Assembly (NCBI GenBank): GCA_027923965.1
Contig: AP026969.1
Span: 2,790,001 to 2,854,000 of the forward strand
Direction of reading: 5' to 3'
Source: Comamonadaceae bacterium OS-1
Lineage (GTDB): Bacteria; Pseudomonadota; Gammaproteobacteria; Burkholderiales; Burkholderiaceae_C
Length of the DNA stretch: 64,000 nucleotides
The notes under the pieces were generated by a model that was given only the letters and a program-made list of their open reading frames with translations, did not search any database and had not been told where the DNA came from. Positions 53,873 through 62,839 of this stretch are shown piece after piece. The position numbers were made by a program, and so were the translations under genes. The number at the start of each line of letters is the position of its first letter. The stretch's first letter is position 1.

Positions 53873-55588
53873 ATGCAGGTACTTCCCTCGTTAAGCGGCC
53901 TGCCCGAAGCCTCGGCCTACGATCTGGTCGTCGTTGGCGCAGGCGGCGCAGGCATGGCCGCAGCCCTGTTCGCGGCCCTCGAAGGCCAGCAGGTGCTGCT
54001 GGTGGAGCGCACTGGGCATGTGGGTGGCACCACAGCCTGGTCGGGCGGCACCACCTGGATTCCCGGCACCCGCCACGCGGCCAGCGTCAACCCCGGCGAC
54101 ACCTTGGCCGATGCGAAACGCTACCTGGACAACGCCGTGGGCGAGCGCAGCCCGGCCGCCCTGCGCCAGACCTTTCTGGACCATGGCGCGCAGGCGGTGG
54201 ACGTGCTGGAGAACCGCACCGAAGTGCACTACCGCGCCTACCCCAAGCACCCCGACTACATCTCCGACCTGGGCGGCTCCACGCTGAACGGCCGGGCGCT
54301 GGAGCCCCTGCCCTTCGATGGCCGCCTGCTGGGCCCGCTGTTCCCGCTGGTGCGCCCACCCATCCCCGAGTTCACCGTGCTCGGCGGCATGATGGTGGAC
54401 CGCACCGACATCAACCACCTGCTGGGCCTGAGCAAGTCTTTCCGCTCGTTCAAACACGCCTGCAAGCTGCTGACCCGCCACGCCAGCGACCGGCTGCGCC
54501 ACCCGCGCGGCACCCGGCTGGTGATGGGCAATGCGCTGGTGGGGCGGTTGCTGCATTCGCTGGCCCAACACACCAACGTGACGCTGGCCCTGAACACCTC
54601 GGTGCAGCGCATCCAGCGCGGCGCCGACGGCATCCAGTCCCTCACGCTGGTGCAAGAAGGCCAACGCCGCACCGTGGCCGTACGCAAGGGCCTGGTGCTG
54701 GCCAGCGGCGGTTTCAACCGGCATCCGCAGCTGCGCCAGGACCTGCTGCCCGGCATCGCCGCCGACTGGTGCCCTGCCGCCCCCGGCCACACCGGCGAAG
54801 CCCACGGCCTGGCCCAGCACGCGGGCGCGCACTACGGCCCCGGCGGCCTGAGTCCGGCCTTCTGGGCGCCGGTATCCAAACGCCTGCGCGCCGACGGCAG
54901 CACCGCCGTGTTCCCGCATTTCATGATGGACCGCGCCAAGCCCGGCATGCTGGCGGTGAACCAGGCGGGCGACCGCTTTGTGAACGAAAGCACCTCCTAC
55001 CACCTGTTCGCACTGGCCCTGCAGCAGCAGCCCCAGATGGCGGGCTACCTGGTGTGCGATGCCAAAGCCCTGCGCAAATATGGCATCGGCATGGTGCGCC
55101 CCGGCGGCAAGGGGCTGGAGCCGTTTCTGGCCGATGGCTACCTGGTACAGGCTGACACCCTGGAGGCGCTGGCACAGAAGCTCGCCATCCCGGCGGCGCA
55201 CCTGCAGGCCAGCGTGGCGCAGATCAACGACTACGCCGAAGCCGGTATCGACCCCGACTTCCAGCGCGGCAGCACCGCCTATTCGCAGAACATGGGCGAC
55301 CCCACGGCGGGCGGCAAAAACCCCAACCTCGGCCCGCTGCGCGAAGCCCCGTTTTATGCGGTGCGGCTCTACCCCGGCGACATCGGCGCGTCCACCGGTT
55401 TTGCCACCGATGGCGAGGCCCGCGTGCTGGGCGAAGACAACACGCCCATACCCGGCCTGTACGCCGTGGGCAACGACATGCACAGCATCATGGGCGGGGT
55501 CTACACCGCGCCCGGCATCACGCTGGGGCCGGGGGTGGTGTTTGCCTATCTGGCCGCGCGGCACGCCGCCGCACGCGCCGCAACCTAG
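53873..55588 (+). CDS. FAD-dependent alpha,beta-dehydrogenase, 3-ketosteroid dehydrogenase-like, copy C
   Basis: The 571-residue protein has the FAD site VVVGAGGAGMAAALFAALEG (about 20-39) and VGGTTAWSGGTTWIP. The C-terminal segment YAVGNDMHSIMGGVYTAPG keeps Tyr-x3-Gly. It starts one base after the dehydrogenase-like gene stop and is therefore co-translated. It is the third homologue of this type in the island. The divergence between the three suggests distinct substrates or steps. Confidence 0.82.
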   Translation: MQVLPSLSGLPEASAYDLVVVGAGGAGMAAALFAALEGQQVLLVERTGHVGGTTAWSGGTTWIPGTRHAASVNPGDTLADAKRYLDNAVGERSPAALRQTFLDHGAQAVDVLENRTEVHYRAYPKHPDYISDLGGSTLNGRALEPLPFDGRLLGPLFPLVRPPIPEFTVLGGMMVDRTDINHLLGLSKSFRSFKHACKLLTRHASDRLRHPRGTRLVMGNALVGRLLHSLAQHTNVTLALNTSVQRIQRGADGIQSLTLVQEGQRRTVAVRKGLVLASGGFNRHPQLRQDLLPGIAADWCPAAPGHTGEAHGLAQHAGAHYGPGGLSPAFWAPVSKRLRADGSTAVFPHFMMDRAKPGMLAVNQAGDRFVNESTSYHLFALALQQQPQMAGYLVCDAKALRKYGIGMVRPGGKGLEPFLADGYLVQADTLEALAQKLAIPAAHLQASVAQINDYAEAGIDPDFQRGSTAYSQNMGDPTAGGKNPNLGPLREAPFYAVRLYPGDIGASTGFATDGEARVLGEDNTPIPGLYAVGNDMHSIMGGVYTAPGITLGPGVVFAYLAARHAAARAAT

Positions 55589-55735
55589 GGAAACCCCCTG
55601 TCGGGCCATGCAGGAAATGTCCTGTTCATGGCCCGATTCGTTGGTGAATTAAAGCCCCCCGCAAAACAAAATTCAGCTGCTTTTGACAGAGGGCGGCAGA
55701 CACCGCTCGTTCTAAAACCGTGTGAGGAGACAAAC

Positions 55736-55831
55736 ATGCAAAACCCGAATACTATTATTTTCATAGCTGCTCGTGCTGGTCAGATCAGCACAAGCAGCCT
55801 ATTTTCTTTAAATCCTGCTCGCCTGGCCTGA
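55736..55831 (+). other. Possible 31-codon leader ORF built on a repeat
   Basis: A strong ribosome site (GAGGAGA, 55724-55730) precedes ATG 55736. The reading frame runs 31 codons through a hairpin repeat and stops at 55831, three bases before the SDR start. It may be a leader peptide with translational coupling, or the remains of an SDR start displaced by repeat insertion. There is no protein family evidence. Confidence 0.35.
55749..55812 (+). repeat. Dispersed hairpin repeat, copy 11
   Basis: ATACTATTATTTTCATAGCTG, CTCGTGCTGGTCAGATCAGC and ACAAGCAGCCTATTTTCTTT. The loop differs from the other copies but the arms pair (CTCGTGCTG/CAGCACAAG). It lies between flavoprotein C and an SDR in an operon. 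Bases 55589-55735 hold no gene that I can support. Confidence 0.78.
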
Positions 55832-55834
55832 GGC

Positions 55835-56626
55835 ATGGCCACCACCCCTTTGGTCGCCGTGGTCACCGGTGCCGCCGACGGCATCGGCTGGGCCACGGCC
55901 CAAAAACTGGCCGCCAACGGCTACCGAATTGCACTGTTGGACCTGCGCGCACAGGCCGCCGTTGACCGCGCCGCCGAGCTGGGCCCGGACCATCTGGGCC
56001 TGGGCTGCGACGTGACCCAGCCCGACAGCGTGGACGCGGCCATCGCCTCGGCCTGCGCGCTGGGCCGCATCGCGGTGCTGGTCAACAACGCGGGCATCGC
56101 CGACCAGACCGGCCCCACGGTGGCGCAAGACGTGGCGGCGTTTGACCGGGTGCTGGACGTGCACCTGCGCGGCACCTTTCTGGTCAGCCAGGCGGTGGCC
56201 AAAGCCATGCTGCAGGGCAGCGGCCACCGCGCCATCGTCAACCTGGGCTCCATCGCCAGCAGCACCGGCCTGCCCGCCCGCAATGCCTACAGCGCGGCCA
56301 AGGCCGGGGTGGTTGGCATGACCCGCGCCATGGCCAGCGAGTGGGCCCGCGACGGCGTCCGCGTCAACGCTGTAGCCCCCGGCTATGTGCGCACCGCGCT
56401 GGTGGCCGAACTGGGCCGCCAGGGGGCCATCGACCTGGCAGGCATTGCCCACCGCACGCCGCTGGGCCGCATGGCCGAGCCGCATGAGATTGCCGAGGCC
56501 ATCGCCTTTCTGGCCTCGCCCCAGGCCAGCTATATCACCGGCGTGGTGCTGCCGGTGGACGGCGGCTGGACGGCCTTTGGTGCGCCGGAGTCGGCCCTAC
56601 CGGCGCTATCGGCGCTGGCGGCCTGA
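55835..56626 (+). CDS. Short-chain dehydrogenase, island copy B
   Basis: The 263-residue SDR has the NAD site TGAADGIGWATAQKLAANG (about 11-29), NNAGIADQTG, the catalytic set SIASSTGLPARNAYSAAKAG, and the end ITGVVLPVDGGW. It lies after flavoprotein C and 30 bases before the ABC permease genes. It probably oxidises a ring hydroxyl of the transported compound. Confidence 0.87.
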   Translation: MATTPLVAVVTGAADGIGWATAQKLAANGYRIALLDLRAQAAVDRAAELGPDHLGLGCDVTQPDSVDAAIASACALGRIAVLVNNAGIADQTGPTVAQDVAAFDRVLDVHLRGTFLVSQAVAKAMLQGSGHRAIVNLGSIASSTGLPARNAYSAAKAGVVGMTRAMASEWARDGVRVNAVAPGYVRTALVAELGRQGAIDLAGIAHRTPLGRMAEPHEIAEAIAFLASPQASYITGVVLPVDGGWTAFGAPESALPALSALAA

Positions 56627-56656
56627 ACCACTTTTAAAACTGGAGGAGACACAAAA

Positions 56657-57508
56657 ATGTTGGCTATCAACCTTTTCAACGGCCTGGTCTACGGCGCATT
56701 GCTGATCGTGATGTGTTCGGGGCTGGCGCTGATCTACGGGCTGCGCCGGGTGGTGAACTTCGCCCACGGTTCGCTCTACATGCTGGGGGCCTACCTGGGC
56801 TATTCCATCGCCAGCCACAGCAACTTCTGGGTGGCGCTGGTGGCGGCCCCGGCGGTGATGGCGCTGCTGGGCGTGCTGCTGGACCGCTACGGCTTTCGCC
56901 TGCTGCAAGACCGCGACCCGCTCAGCGTGGTGCTGGTGACCTTCGGCCTGCTGCTGATCATCGAAGACTTTGTGCAAAGCGTGTGGGGCAAGAGCAACCT
57001 GTCGGTGGCCGCCCCCGAGGCGCTGAACACCTCGGTCGACCTGCTGGGCACGCCGGTACCCGCCTACCGCCTGGCGGTGATTGCCGTGGGCGCGCTGGTG
57101 GCGCTGGGCCTGAGCCTGTGGCTGCGCTATTCCAAGGTGGGCCTGTTTGTGCGGGCCGCCAGCACCGACCCCACCACCACCGCCATGCAGGGGGTGAACA
57201 CCGACGTGCTCAGCGCCGGGGTGGTGGGCCTGGGCACCGCGCTGGCCGGGCTGGCCGGGGTGGTGGCCGCGCCGTTTCTGTCGCTGTCGCCGTCCATGAG
57301 CAGCGACGTGATCATCGATTCCTTCGTGGTGGTGGTGGTCGGCGGTCTGGGCTCGCTGGTGGGGGCCTTTGTGGCGGCCATGGTGCTGGGCATGGTGCAG
57401 GCCCTGGGTGCCGTGTACCTGCCGGACCTGTCGGCGGTGCTGCCCTTCGTGATCATGGTCGCCGTACTGGTCTGGAAGCCCGCGGGCTTTGCCGGCAGCC
57501 GTACCTGA
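56657..57508 (+). CDS. Branched-chain-type ABC permease, LivH-like
   Basis: The 283-residue protein has about eight membrane segments and the LivH pattern, GLALIYGLRRVVNFAHGSL near residue 23 and the end VVGGLGSLVGAFVAAMVLG. It forms a permease pair with the next gene. GGAGGAGACAC precedes the ATG. The set of five ABC genes has the standard order permease-permease-ATPase-ATPase-binding protein. Confidence 0.9.
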   Translation: MLAINLFNGLVYGALLIVMCSGLALIYGLRRVVNFAHGSLYMLGAYLGYSIASHSNFWVALVAAPAVMALLGVLLDRYGFRLLQDRDPLSVVLVTFGLLLIIEDFVQSVWGKSNLSVAAPEALNTSVDLLGTPVPAYRLAVIAVGALVALGLSLWLRYSKVGLFVRAASTDPTTTAMQGVNTDVLSAGVVGLGTALAGLAGVVAAPFLSLSPSMSSDVIIDSFVVVVVGGLGSLVGAFVAAMVLGMVQALGAVYLPDLSAVLPFVIMVAVLVWKPAGFAGSRT

Positions 57509-57522
57509 AAGAGGAAATCAAC

Positions 57523-58503
57523 ATGTCTATCCAACGTATCACTTTATCCACCGCAGGCGCATTGGCGGTGGGGGCCGTGGTGGCGGCTACCGTCACCTCG
57601 GGCACGGTCTTGTCGCTGCTGACGCAGGCCATCATTTACGCGGTGTTTGCCAGCGGCGTGGGCCTGCTGCTGCGGCAAAACGGCATGGTCAGCTTTGGCC
57701 ACGCGCTGTTCTTTGGCGCGGCAGGCTACGGCGTGGGCCTCTTGCTGCAAATGCAGGCCATGCCCGCCGAGGCGGCCATGCTCGTCACCCTGCTGGTCCT
57801 GACCGCCGTGGCCTTTGTGATGGGGCTGGTGATTGTGCGGGTGCCTGGCGTGGCCTTTGGCATGCTGACGCTGGCAGTGGGGCAGATGTTCTACCTCACG
57901 GCCTCGCGCTCCCGCGGCCTGACCGGCGGTGCCGACGGCATGAACATCGAGTGGCCCGCCACGCTGTTTGGCCTGCCGATGTCGCAGCTGCTGAAGTCCT
58001 CGCACCTGTTTTTGCTGTGCTGGACCGTGCTGGTGTTGGTACTCCTGGCCCTGGCCCTGCTGCTACGCAGCCGCTTTGGCAGCATCACCGAGGCGGTACG
58101 CGACAACGAGGAGCGCGCCCGTTTCATCGGCATCCGCACCCTGCTGCCGCGGGCGGCCATCTACGCGCTGTCGGCTCTGGTGACGGGCGTGGCCGGTCTG
58201 CTATCGGCGCTGAACACCGGCTTTGTGTCGCCGGAAAACCTGCACTGGAGCCTGTCGGGCGTGGCGCTGATGATGGTGGTAGTGGGCGGCTACAAGGCGC
58301 TGTGGGGCCCGGCGCTGGGTGCCGTCGTGTACTTCCTGGCCAAGGACATTCTGGGCGACTACGCCAACCACTGGATGGCCATCTTCGGCGTGGCGCTGAT
58401 CACCGTGATCGTGTTCTCGCCCACCGGCATCGCCGGGGCCCTGGGCAGATTGGCCCGGGGCAAACCATCCACCCCCGCCCTGCGCACCGCGCCCGGGCAC
58501 TGA
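57523..58503 (+). CDS. Branched-chain-type ABC permease, LivM-like
   Basis: The 326-residue protein has about nine membrane segments with the LivM motifs LLLRQNGMVSFGHALFFGAA, RSRGLTGGADGMN and VRDNEERARFIGI. It follows the LivH-like gene by 14 bases with a GAGGAAATCAAC ribosome site. A LivH/LivM pair imports hydrophobic amino acids or, in many betaproteobacteria, aromatic acids. Confidence 0.9.
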   Translation: MSIQRITLSTAGALAVGAVVAATVTSGTVLSLLTQAIIYAVFASGVGLLLRQNGMVSFGHALFFGAAGYGVGLLLQMQAMPAEAAMLVTLLVLTAVAFVMGLVIVRVPGVAFGMLTLAVGQMFYLTASRSRGLTGGADGMNIEWPATLFGLPMSQLLKSSHLFLLCWTVLVLVLLALALLLRSRFGSITEAVRDNEERARFIGIRTLLPRAAIYALSALVTGVAGLLSALNTGFVSPENLHWSLSGVALMMVVVGGYKALWGPALGAVVYFLAKDILGDYANHWMAIFGVALITVIVFSPTGIAGALGRLARGKPSTPALRTAPGH

Positions 58504-58515
58504 GAGGAACACCCC

Positions 58516-59235
58516 ATGAGCAACTTTGTACTGGAAGCCACCGACGTGGCCATCCACTATGGCGGCGTGAAGGCCGTGGACGGTGTCTCGCTGACGCTGG
58601 AACGCGGCCAGATCCGCGGACTGATCGGGCCCAACGGCGCGGGCAAATCCACCGTGATCGATGCCATCACCGGCCGCACCCGCCTGACCCGTGGCACGGT
58701 GCACCTGGCCGGGCAGGACGTGACCGCCCTGGGGGCCACCCAGCGCCGTATGCGCGGGCTGTCGCGCAGCTTTCAGCGCACCAGCATCTTTGGCCAGATG
58801 GCGGTGCGCCAGCAGGTGGAGCTGGCCTCGCACAAGATGGGCGTGGCCGACTCCGCGGCCGATGCCGACGCGGTGCTGCAGGAGCTGGACCTGATGCCGC
58901 TGGCCAACGCCACGGCCGAAGACCTGGGCTACGGCCAGCAGCGCCGCCTGGACCTGGCCCTGGCCCTGGTGGGCCGCCCGCAGGTGCTGCTGCTGGACGA
59001 GCCCATGGCCGGGCTGTCGGTGCAGGAATCGCACGACCTGGCCAGGCACCTGAAGGCGCTGACCTCGCGCTGGGACGTGTCGGTGCTGCTGGTCGAACAC
59101 GACATGGACGTGGTCTTCGGTATCTCCGATGTGGTCACGGTTTTTGAACTCGGCCGGGTGATCGCCAGCGGCGCACCGGCCAGCGTGCGCGCCGACCCGC
59201 GCGTGCGCGAAGCCTATTTGGGGAGCACGGCATGA
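58516..59235 (+). CDS. Branched-chain-type ABC ATPase, LivG-like
   Basis: The 239-residue protein has Walker A GPNGAGKST at 38-46, the Q-loop/RRMRGLSRSFQRTSIF region, signature region LGYGQQRRLDLALAL and Walker B VLLLDEPMAGLSVQES. The C-terminal segment carries the LivG tail with VIASGAPASVRADPRVREAY. It overlaps the LivF-like gene by four bases (ATGA). Confidence 0.92.
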   Translation: MSNFVLEATDVAIHYGGVKAVDGVSLTLERGQIRGLIGPNGAGKSTVIDAITGRTRLTRGTVHLAGQDVTALGATQRRMRGLSRSFQRTSIFGQMAVRQQVELASHKMGVADSAADADAVLQELDLMPLANATAEDLGYGQQRRLDLALALVGRPQVLLLDEPMAGLSVQESHDLARHLKALTSRWDVSVLLVEHDMDVVFGISDVVTVFELGRVIASGAPASVRADPRVREAYLGSTA

Positions 59236-59936
59236 GCGCACTACTGCAACTGGAAAAAATCAACGCCTTTTACGGCTCGGCCCACATCCTGCACGGCCTG
59301 AGCCTGGCGGTGCAGCCCGGCGAGCGGGTGGCGCTGATTGGCCGCAACGGCGTGGGCAAAACCACAGTGGTCAACACCGTGCTGGGCCTGGCCGCGTTGC
59401 GCGGCGGCAGCGTGCGCGTGGGCAGCAAAACCCTGCCGCGCCCGCGCCCCTACATGGCGGCCCAGCAGGGCGTGGTGGTGGTGCCGCAGGGGCGGCGCAT
59501 CGTGGCCAATTTAACCGTGGAAGAAAACCTGCAACTGGGTGCCGCCGTGGGCCGCAAAGGCCCATGGAACGTGCCCGAGATCTACAAGCTCTTCCCCATC
59601 CTGCAGGAACGTGCCCACACCCCGGGCACCGCCTTGTCGGGCGGCCAGCAGCAGATGCTGGCCGTGGGCCGGGCGCTGATGGCCAACCCCGCGCTGATTC
59701 TGCTCGACGAGCCCACCGAAGGCCTGGCCCCGGTGATCGTGGACCAGCTGGCGGTGATCTTCAACCGCGTGGCCGACCAGGGCACGGCACTGCTGCTGAT
59801 CGAACAAAACATGAGCCTGGTGGTGCGCGTGGCCGAGCGCTACTGCGCCATGGCCAAGGGCGCGGTGGTGGCCGAGGGCCCGGTGGAGAACAGCAAGGCC
59901 TGCCTGCAGGACCTGGAAGCCCACGTGATGGTTTGA
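59232..59936 (+). CDS. Branched-chain-type ABC ATPase, LivF-like
   Basis: The 234-residue protein has Walker A GRNGVGKTT at 37-45, signature ALSGGQQQMLAVGRALMA and Walker B LILLDEPTEGLAPVI, all typical of LivF. It forms a heterodimer with the LivG-like subunit. The binding protein gene follows after 68 bases. Confidence 0.92.
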   Translation: MSALLQLEKINAFYGSAHILHGLSLAVQPGERVALIGRNGVGKTTVVNTVLGLAALRGGSVRVGSKTLPRPRPYMAAQQGVVVVPQGRRIVANLTVEENLQLGAAVGRKGPWNVPEIYKLFPILQERAHTPGTALSGGQQQMLAVGRALMANPALILLDEPTEGLAPVIVDQLAVIFNRVADQGTALLLIEQNMSLVVRVAERYCAMAKGAVVAEGPVENSKACLQDLEAHVMV

Positions 59937-60004
59937 GGCGCGCATCCCCATTTTTTCATCGGCAACCGGGCCGCTTCCGGCAATTTGATTCAGGAGACAC
60001 AACC

Positions 60005-61186
60005 ATGTTCACACCCAACCGCATCCTCGCCGCCCTGTCACTCACTGCCGCCCTGCCCCTGGCCGCACTGGCCCAGGGCAAGGAGCCCGTCAAGATCGGC
60101 CTGGTGTCGTCCAAGTCGGGCGTGTTTGCCCAGCAGGGCGAAGAAGTCATGCGCGCCGTGCAGTTCGCCATCGACGAGGCCAACGCCAAAGGCGGGGTGG
60201 ATGGCCGCAAGGTCGAGGTGCAAACCGCAGACGACGAAGGCACGCCCGACGCAGGCCGCCGTGTGGCCGAAAAGCTGGCGCGCGACGGCTACAACCTGCT
60301 GATCGGCGCGATTCCCTCGTCCATCTCGTTGGCGCTGGCGCAGAACCTGGAGCGCTGGGACGCGGCCTACTTTGCCGTGGCCAGCAAGTCCGACAAACTC
60401 ACCGGCGACACCTGCCGCCCGCGCAGCTTCCGCACCAACCACTCCGACGCGATGGATATGGCCATGATCGGCCAGTGGGCCAAGGGCTTCAAGGAAAAGT
60501 CGTTTGCCGTGCTGGCCGCCGACTACGTGTGGGGCCGCGACTCGGGCGAGTCGTTCAAGAAAGCCGTGGAAGCCCAGGGCAAGACCGTGCCGCTGAGCCT
60601 GTACGTGCCGATGGGCACCAAAGACTTCTCGCCCTACATCGCCCAGCTCAAGGCCTCCAATGTGGAAGCCATCTGGGTGGCAGAAACCGGCCGCGACGCC
60701 ATTGCGTTTGCCAAGCAGGCGCAGGAATTTGGCCTGATCCCGGCGAAGAAGCTGATCGGCCACTCGCTGATCCTGAACTTCATGATCGAAGGCTCGGGCG
60801 ACGCGCTCAAAGACACCATTGGCACCATCCCCTATGCCGTGGACATCGACACACCGCGCAACAAGGCCTTTGTGACCGCCTGGAAAGCCAAGTTCAACCG
60901 CCTGCCGTCCGACAACGAAGGTGGTGCCTACAACGGCGCGCAGGTGATTTTTGAAGGCGTGAAGAAGTCCGGCAGCGTCAAGCCCGCCGATGTCAGCAAG
61001 GCCCTGCGCGGTGCCCAGATCGACTCCATCTACGGTGACGTGACCATGCGCGCGCAAGACAACCAACTGGTGCTGCCCAACTACGTGGGCCGCGCCAAGG
61101 TGGCCGACGGCGTGCTGCGCGCGGTGATCGAGCAGCGCTTCGACCCGTCGCTGACGCCCGCACCCTCGCCCCTGTGCAAGATGTGA
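60005..61186 (+). CDS. Periplasmic ligand-binding protein, LivJ/HmgB-like
   Basis: The 393-residue protein has a Sec signal peptide (cleaved after ALA at 23) and a type I periplasmic fold: PVKIGLVSSKSGVFAQQGEE, EANAKGGVDGRKVEVQTADD and the C-terminal YVGRAKVADGVLRAVIEQ. Homologues bind branched amino acids or aromatic acids. It completes the ABC set. Its stop overlaps the start of the next SDR gene by one base. The ligand is probably the substrate of the island enzymes. Confidence 0.88.
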   Translation: MFTPNRILAALSLTAALPLAALAQGKEPVKIGLVSSKSGVFAQQGEEVMRAVQFAIDEANAKGGVDGRKVEVQTADDEGTPDAGRRVAEKLARDGYNLLIGAIPSSISLALAQNLERWDAAYFAVASKSDKLTGDTCRPRSFRTNHSDAMDMAMIGQWAKGFKEKSFAVLAADYVWGRDSGESFKKAVEAQGKTVPLSLYVPMGTKDFSPYIAQLKASNVEAIWVAETGRDAIAFAKQAQEFGLIPAKKLIGHSLILNFMIEGSGDALKDTIGTIPYAVDIDTPRNKAFVTAWKAKFNRLPSDNEGGAYNGAQVIFEGVKKSGSVKPADVSKALRGAQIDSIYGDVTMRAQDNQLVLPNYVGRAKVADGVLRAVIEQRFDPSLTPAPSPLCKM

Positions 61187-62016
61187 TGGCAGCGGTGGCG
61201 CAACCTGCATCCATGCACGCCCTGGTCACCGGCGCTACCGGTGGCATCGGCCAGGGCATCTGCTTTGCCCTGATCGCCCAGGCGCAGAAGGACGGTGTCT
61301 CCATCCACATCAGCGCGGCTGCCTCGCAGCCGGGTGAGCGGCTGGATGCGCTGGTGCAGGCCTTGCGCGCTGCGGGGGCCAGCGCCCGCGGCGTGGCGGG
61401 CGACATCACCGAGCCCGCGGATTGCGCCAGCCTGGTGGCGCAGGCCCAGGCCGAGGGCGGTGACCTGACGGCCCTGGTCTGCAATGCCGGTGCCTCCGGC
61501 CCGGGCCGCCTGGCCGACCTGCCAGTGGCGCAGTGGGACCGCAGCTTCAACCTCAACACCCGCTCGGCCTGGCTGCTGGCGCAGGCCGCCTACCCGGCCC
61601 TGGCACGCACGCGCGGCAGCATCACCGCGATTGCGTCCATGTCGGGGCTGACACCGCACCCGGGCTACGGCGCGTATTCGGCGGCCAAGGCGGCCCTGGT
61701 GATGCTGTGCCGCCAGCTGGCGCAGGAATGGGCGGCAGACGGCATCCGCGTCAACACGGTCTGCCCCGGCATGGTCCGCACGCCGCTGACCGAAGCCGTC
61801 TACCAGGACGCGGCCACGCTGCAGCAACGCCAGGCCCTGGTGCCCCTGGGCCGCATCGGCCAGGCCGAAGACGTGGGCGCGGCGGTGGCGTTTTTCACCA
61901 GCGCAGCCGCCTCGTACGTTACCGGCCAGAACCTGCTGGTGGACGGCGGCATTTCGGACCACATGCTGGCCCTGGTTCCAGGGCGGCCCGGCAAGCCGCC
62001 GGTGGGCAGTAGCTGA
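61186..62016 (+). CDS. Short-chain dehydrogenase, island copy C
   Basis: The 276-residue SDR has the NAD site ALVTGATGGIGQGICF (about 12-27), CNAGASGPG in place of NNAG, the catalytic SMSGLTPHPGYGAYSAAKAA, and VDGGISDHMLALVPG at the end. It overlaps the binding-protein stop codon and closes the operon. The SGLTP segment and the C-terminal DGGxxxxMLxxVP pattern are shared with SDR copy A at 45975, so the two may act on related substrates. Confidence 0.87.
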   Translation: MAAVAQPASMHALVTGATGGIGQGICFALIAQAQKDGVSIHISAAASQPGERLDALVQALRAAGASARGVAGDITEPADCASLVAQAQAEGGDLTALVCNAGASGPGRLADLPVAQWDRSFNLNTRSAWLLAQAAYPALARTRGSITAIASMSGLTPHPGYGAYSAAKAALVMLCRQLAQEWAADGIRVNTVCPGMVRTPLTEAVYQDAATLQQRQALVPLGRIGQAEDVGAAVAFFTSAAASYVTGQNLLVDGGISDHMLALVPGRPGKPPVGSS

Positions 62017-62060
62017 TCCTAGAATGGGGGGCTCCCCATTCGGGTCTTGCTGCTCCCTCC

Positions 62061-62306
62061 ATGAACGAAATACCCAACCTGTCGGCCCTGGGCCTGGCGT
62101 TGCCCAGCCCGGCCTACCTGGCGGGCATGCTGCTCTTCAGCATCATCGGCTACGCGGCCTACCGCCGGGGGCGCAGCAGCGCGCGCAGCGAGCTCACCTG
62201 GACTGGCTTGGCGCTGATGCTCTACCCCTACGCGGTGCCGCAAACCTGGCTGCTGTGGCTGGTGGGGGCGGCCATGTGCGGATGGCTCTATCTCCGGTGG
62301 AACTAA
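62061..62306 (+). CDS. Small two-helix membrane protein
   Basis: The 81-residue protein has two predicted membrane segments, LAGMLLFSIIGYAAYRRG (about 20-37) and a C-terminal pair around VPQTWLLWLVGAAMCGWLYL. Function unknown. It sits between the catabolic island and a flagellar-like gene. Confidence 0.65.
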   Translation: MNEIPNLSALGLALPSPAYLAGMLLFSIIGYAAYRRGRSSARSELTWTGLALMLYPYAVPQTWLLWLVGAAMCGWLYLRWN

Positions 62307-62358
62307 GCCCAATAAGGTGCATACTAAAAGTGTTGTGCAACCTCTGAAAATAGCCCCC

Positions 62359-62505
62359 ATGTCCGAAGAAAAACCGCCTCCTGCCTACCAGGAAATCACG
62401 CCCCGCTTTGGCCGTCTGCTGGGCGTGTGCGTGGCCGCCGTGCTGTTTTGCGGCGGTCTGGTGTGGTTTGCGGGCACCTACCTGCTGGACTGCTGCGGCC
62501 CCTGA
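62359..62505 (+). CDS. Very small membrane protein
   Basis: The 48-residue product has a cytoplasmic start (SEEKPPPAYQEITPRFGRLL) and one membrane helix (GVCVAAVLFCGGLVWFAGTY). ATG 62359 is the best start. Function unknown. Confidence 0.5.
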   Translation: MSEEKPPPAYQEITPRFGRLLGVCVAAVLFCGGLVWFAGTYLLDCCGP

Positions 62506-62515
62506 TCGGCACCCC

Positions 62516-62824
62516 ATGAATATCAGCTCCTCCACCGCTTCGATGGCCGTCTCTGGCCTGCAGGCCGCGCAAACCCGGCTCCAGGTGTCGGCCCACAACA
62601 TCGCCAATAGCCAGACCGAAGGGTTCCAGCGGCTGCAAGTGGAACAAAGCTCCCAGGCAGGCGGCGGTGTCGGTACCCAGGCCACCCGCTCCAGCCAACC
62701 CAGCGCGGGGCTGGAAGCTGATGTGGTGGCCCAGTTGCAGGCCAGGAATGCGTTTCTGGCCAACCTCAGCGTGTTCAAAACCCAGGATGCGGTGCTGGGA
62801 ACGCTGCTCAACGCGCAAGCCTGA
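62516..62824 (+). CDS. Flagellar basal-body-rod-like small protein
   Basis: The 102-residue protein has the N-terminal rod-protein motif: STASMAVSGLQAAQTRLQVS then AHNIANSQTEGFQRL, which is conserved in FlgB/FlgC/FlgF/FlgG. The C-terminal helix AQLQARNAFLANLSVFKTQD resembles the FlgC/FlgE end. The middle domain is missing, so it is a reduced rod-type protein. It precedes a response-regulator gene. Confidence 0.75.
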   Translation: MNISSSTASMAVSGLQAAQTRLQVSAHNIANSQTEGFQRLQVEQSSQAGGGVGTQATRSSQPSAGLEADVVAQLQARNAFLANLSVFKTQDAVLGTLLNAQA

Positions 62825-62839
62825 AGCCGCCCCATCTCC

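Noticed and set aside
46798..55588. Steroid degradation cluster
   Set aside because: Only the flavoprotein family fits. No KshA, HsaC, cholesterol oxidase or side-chain beta-oxidation genes are present in the window.
53891..55609. 572-codon minus-strand frame opposite flavoprotein C
   Set aside because: It is a shadow of the well-supported FAD dehydrogenase and contains no motif of its own.
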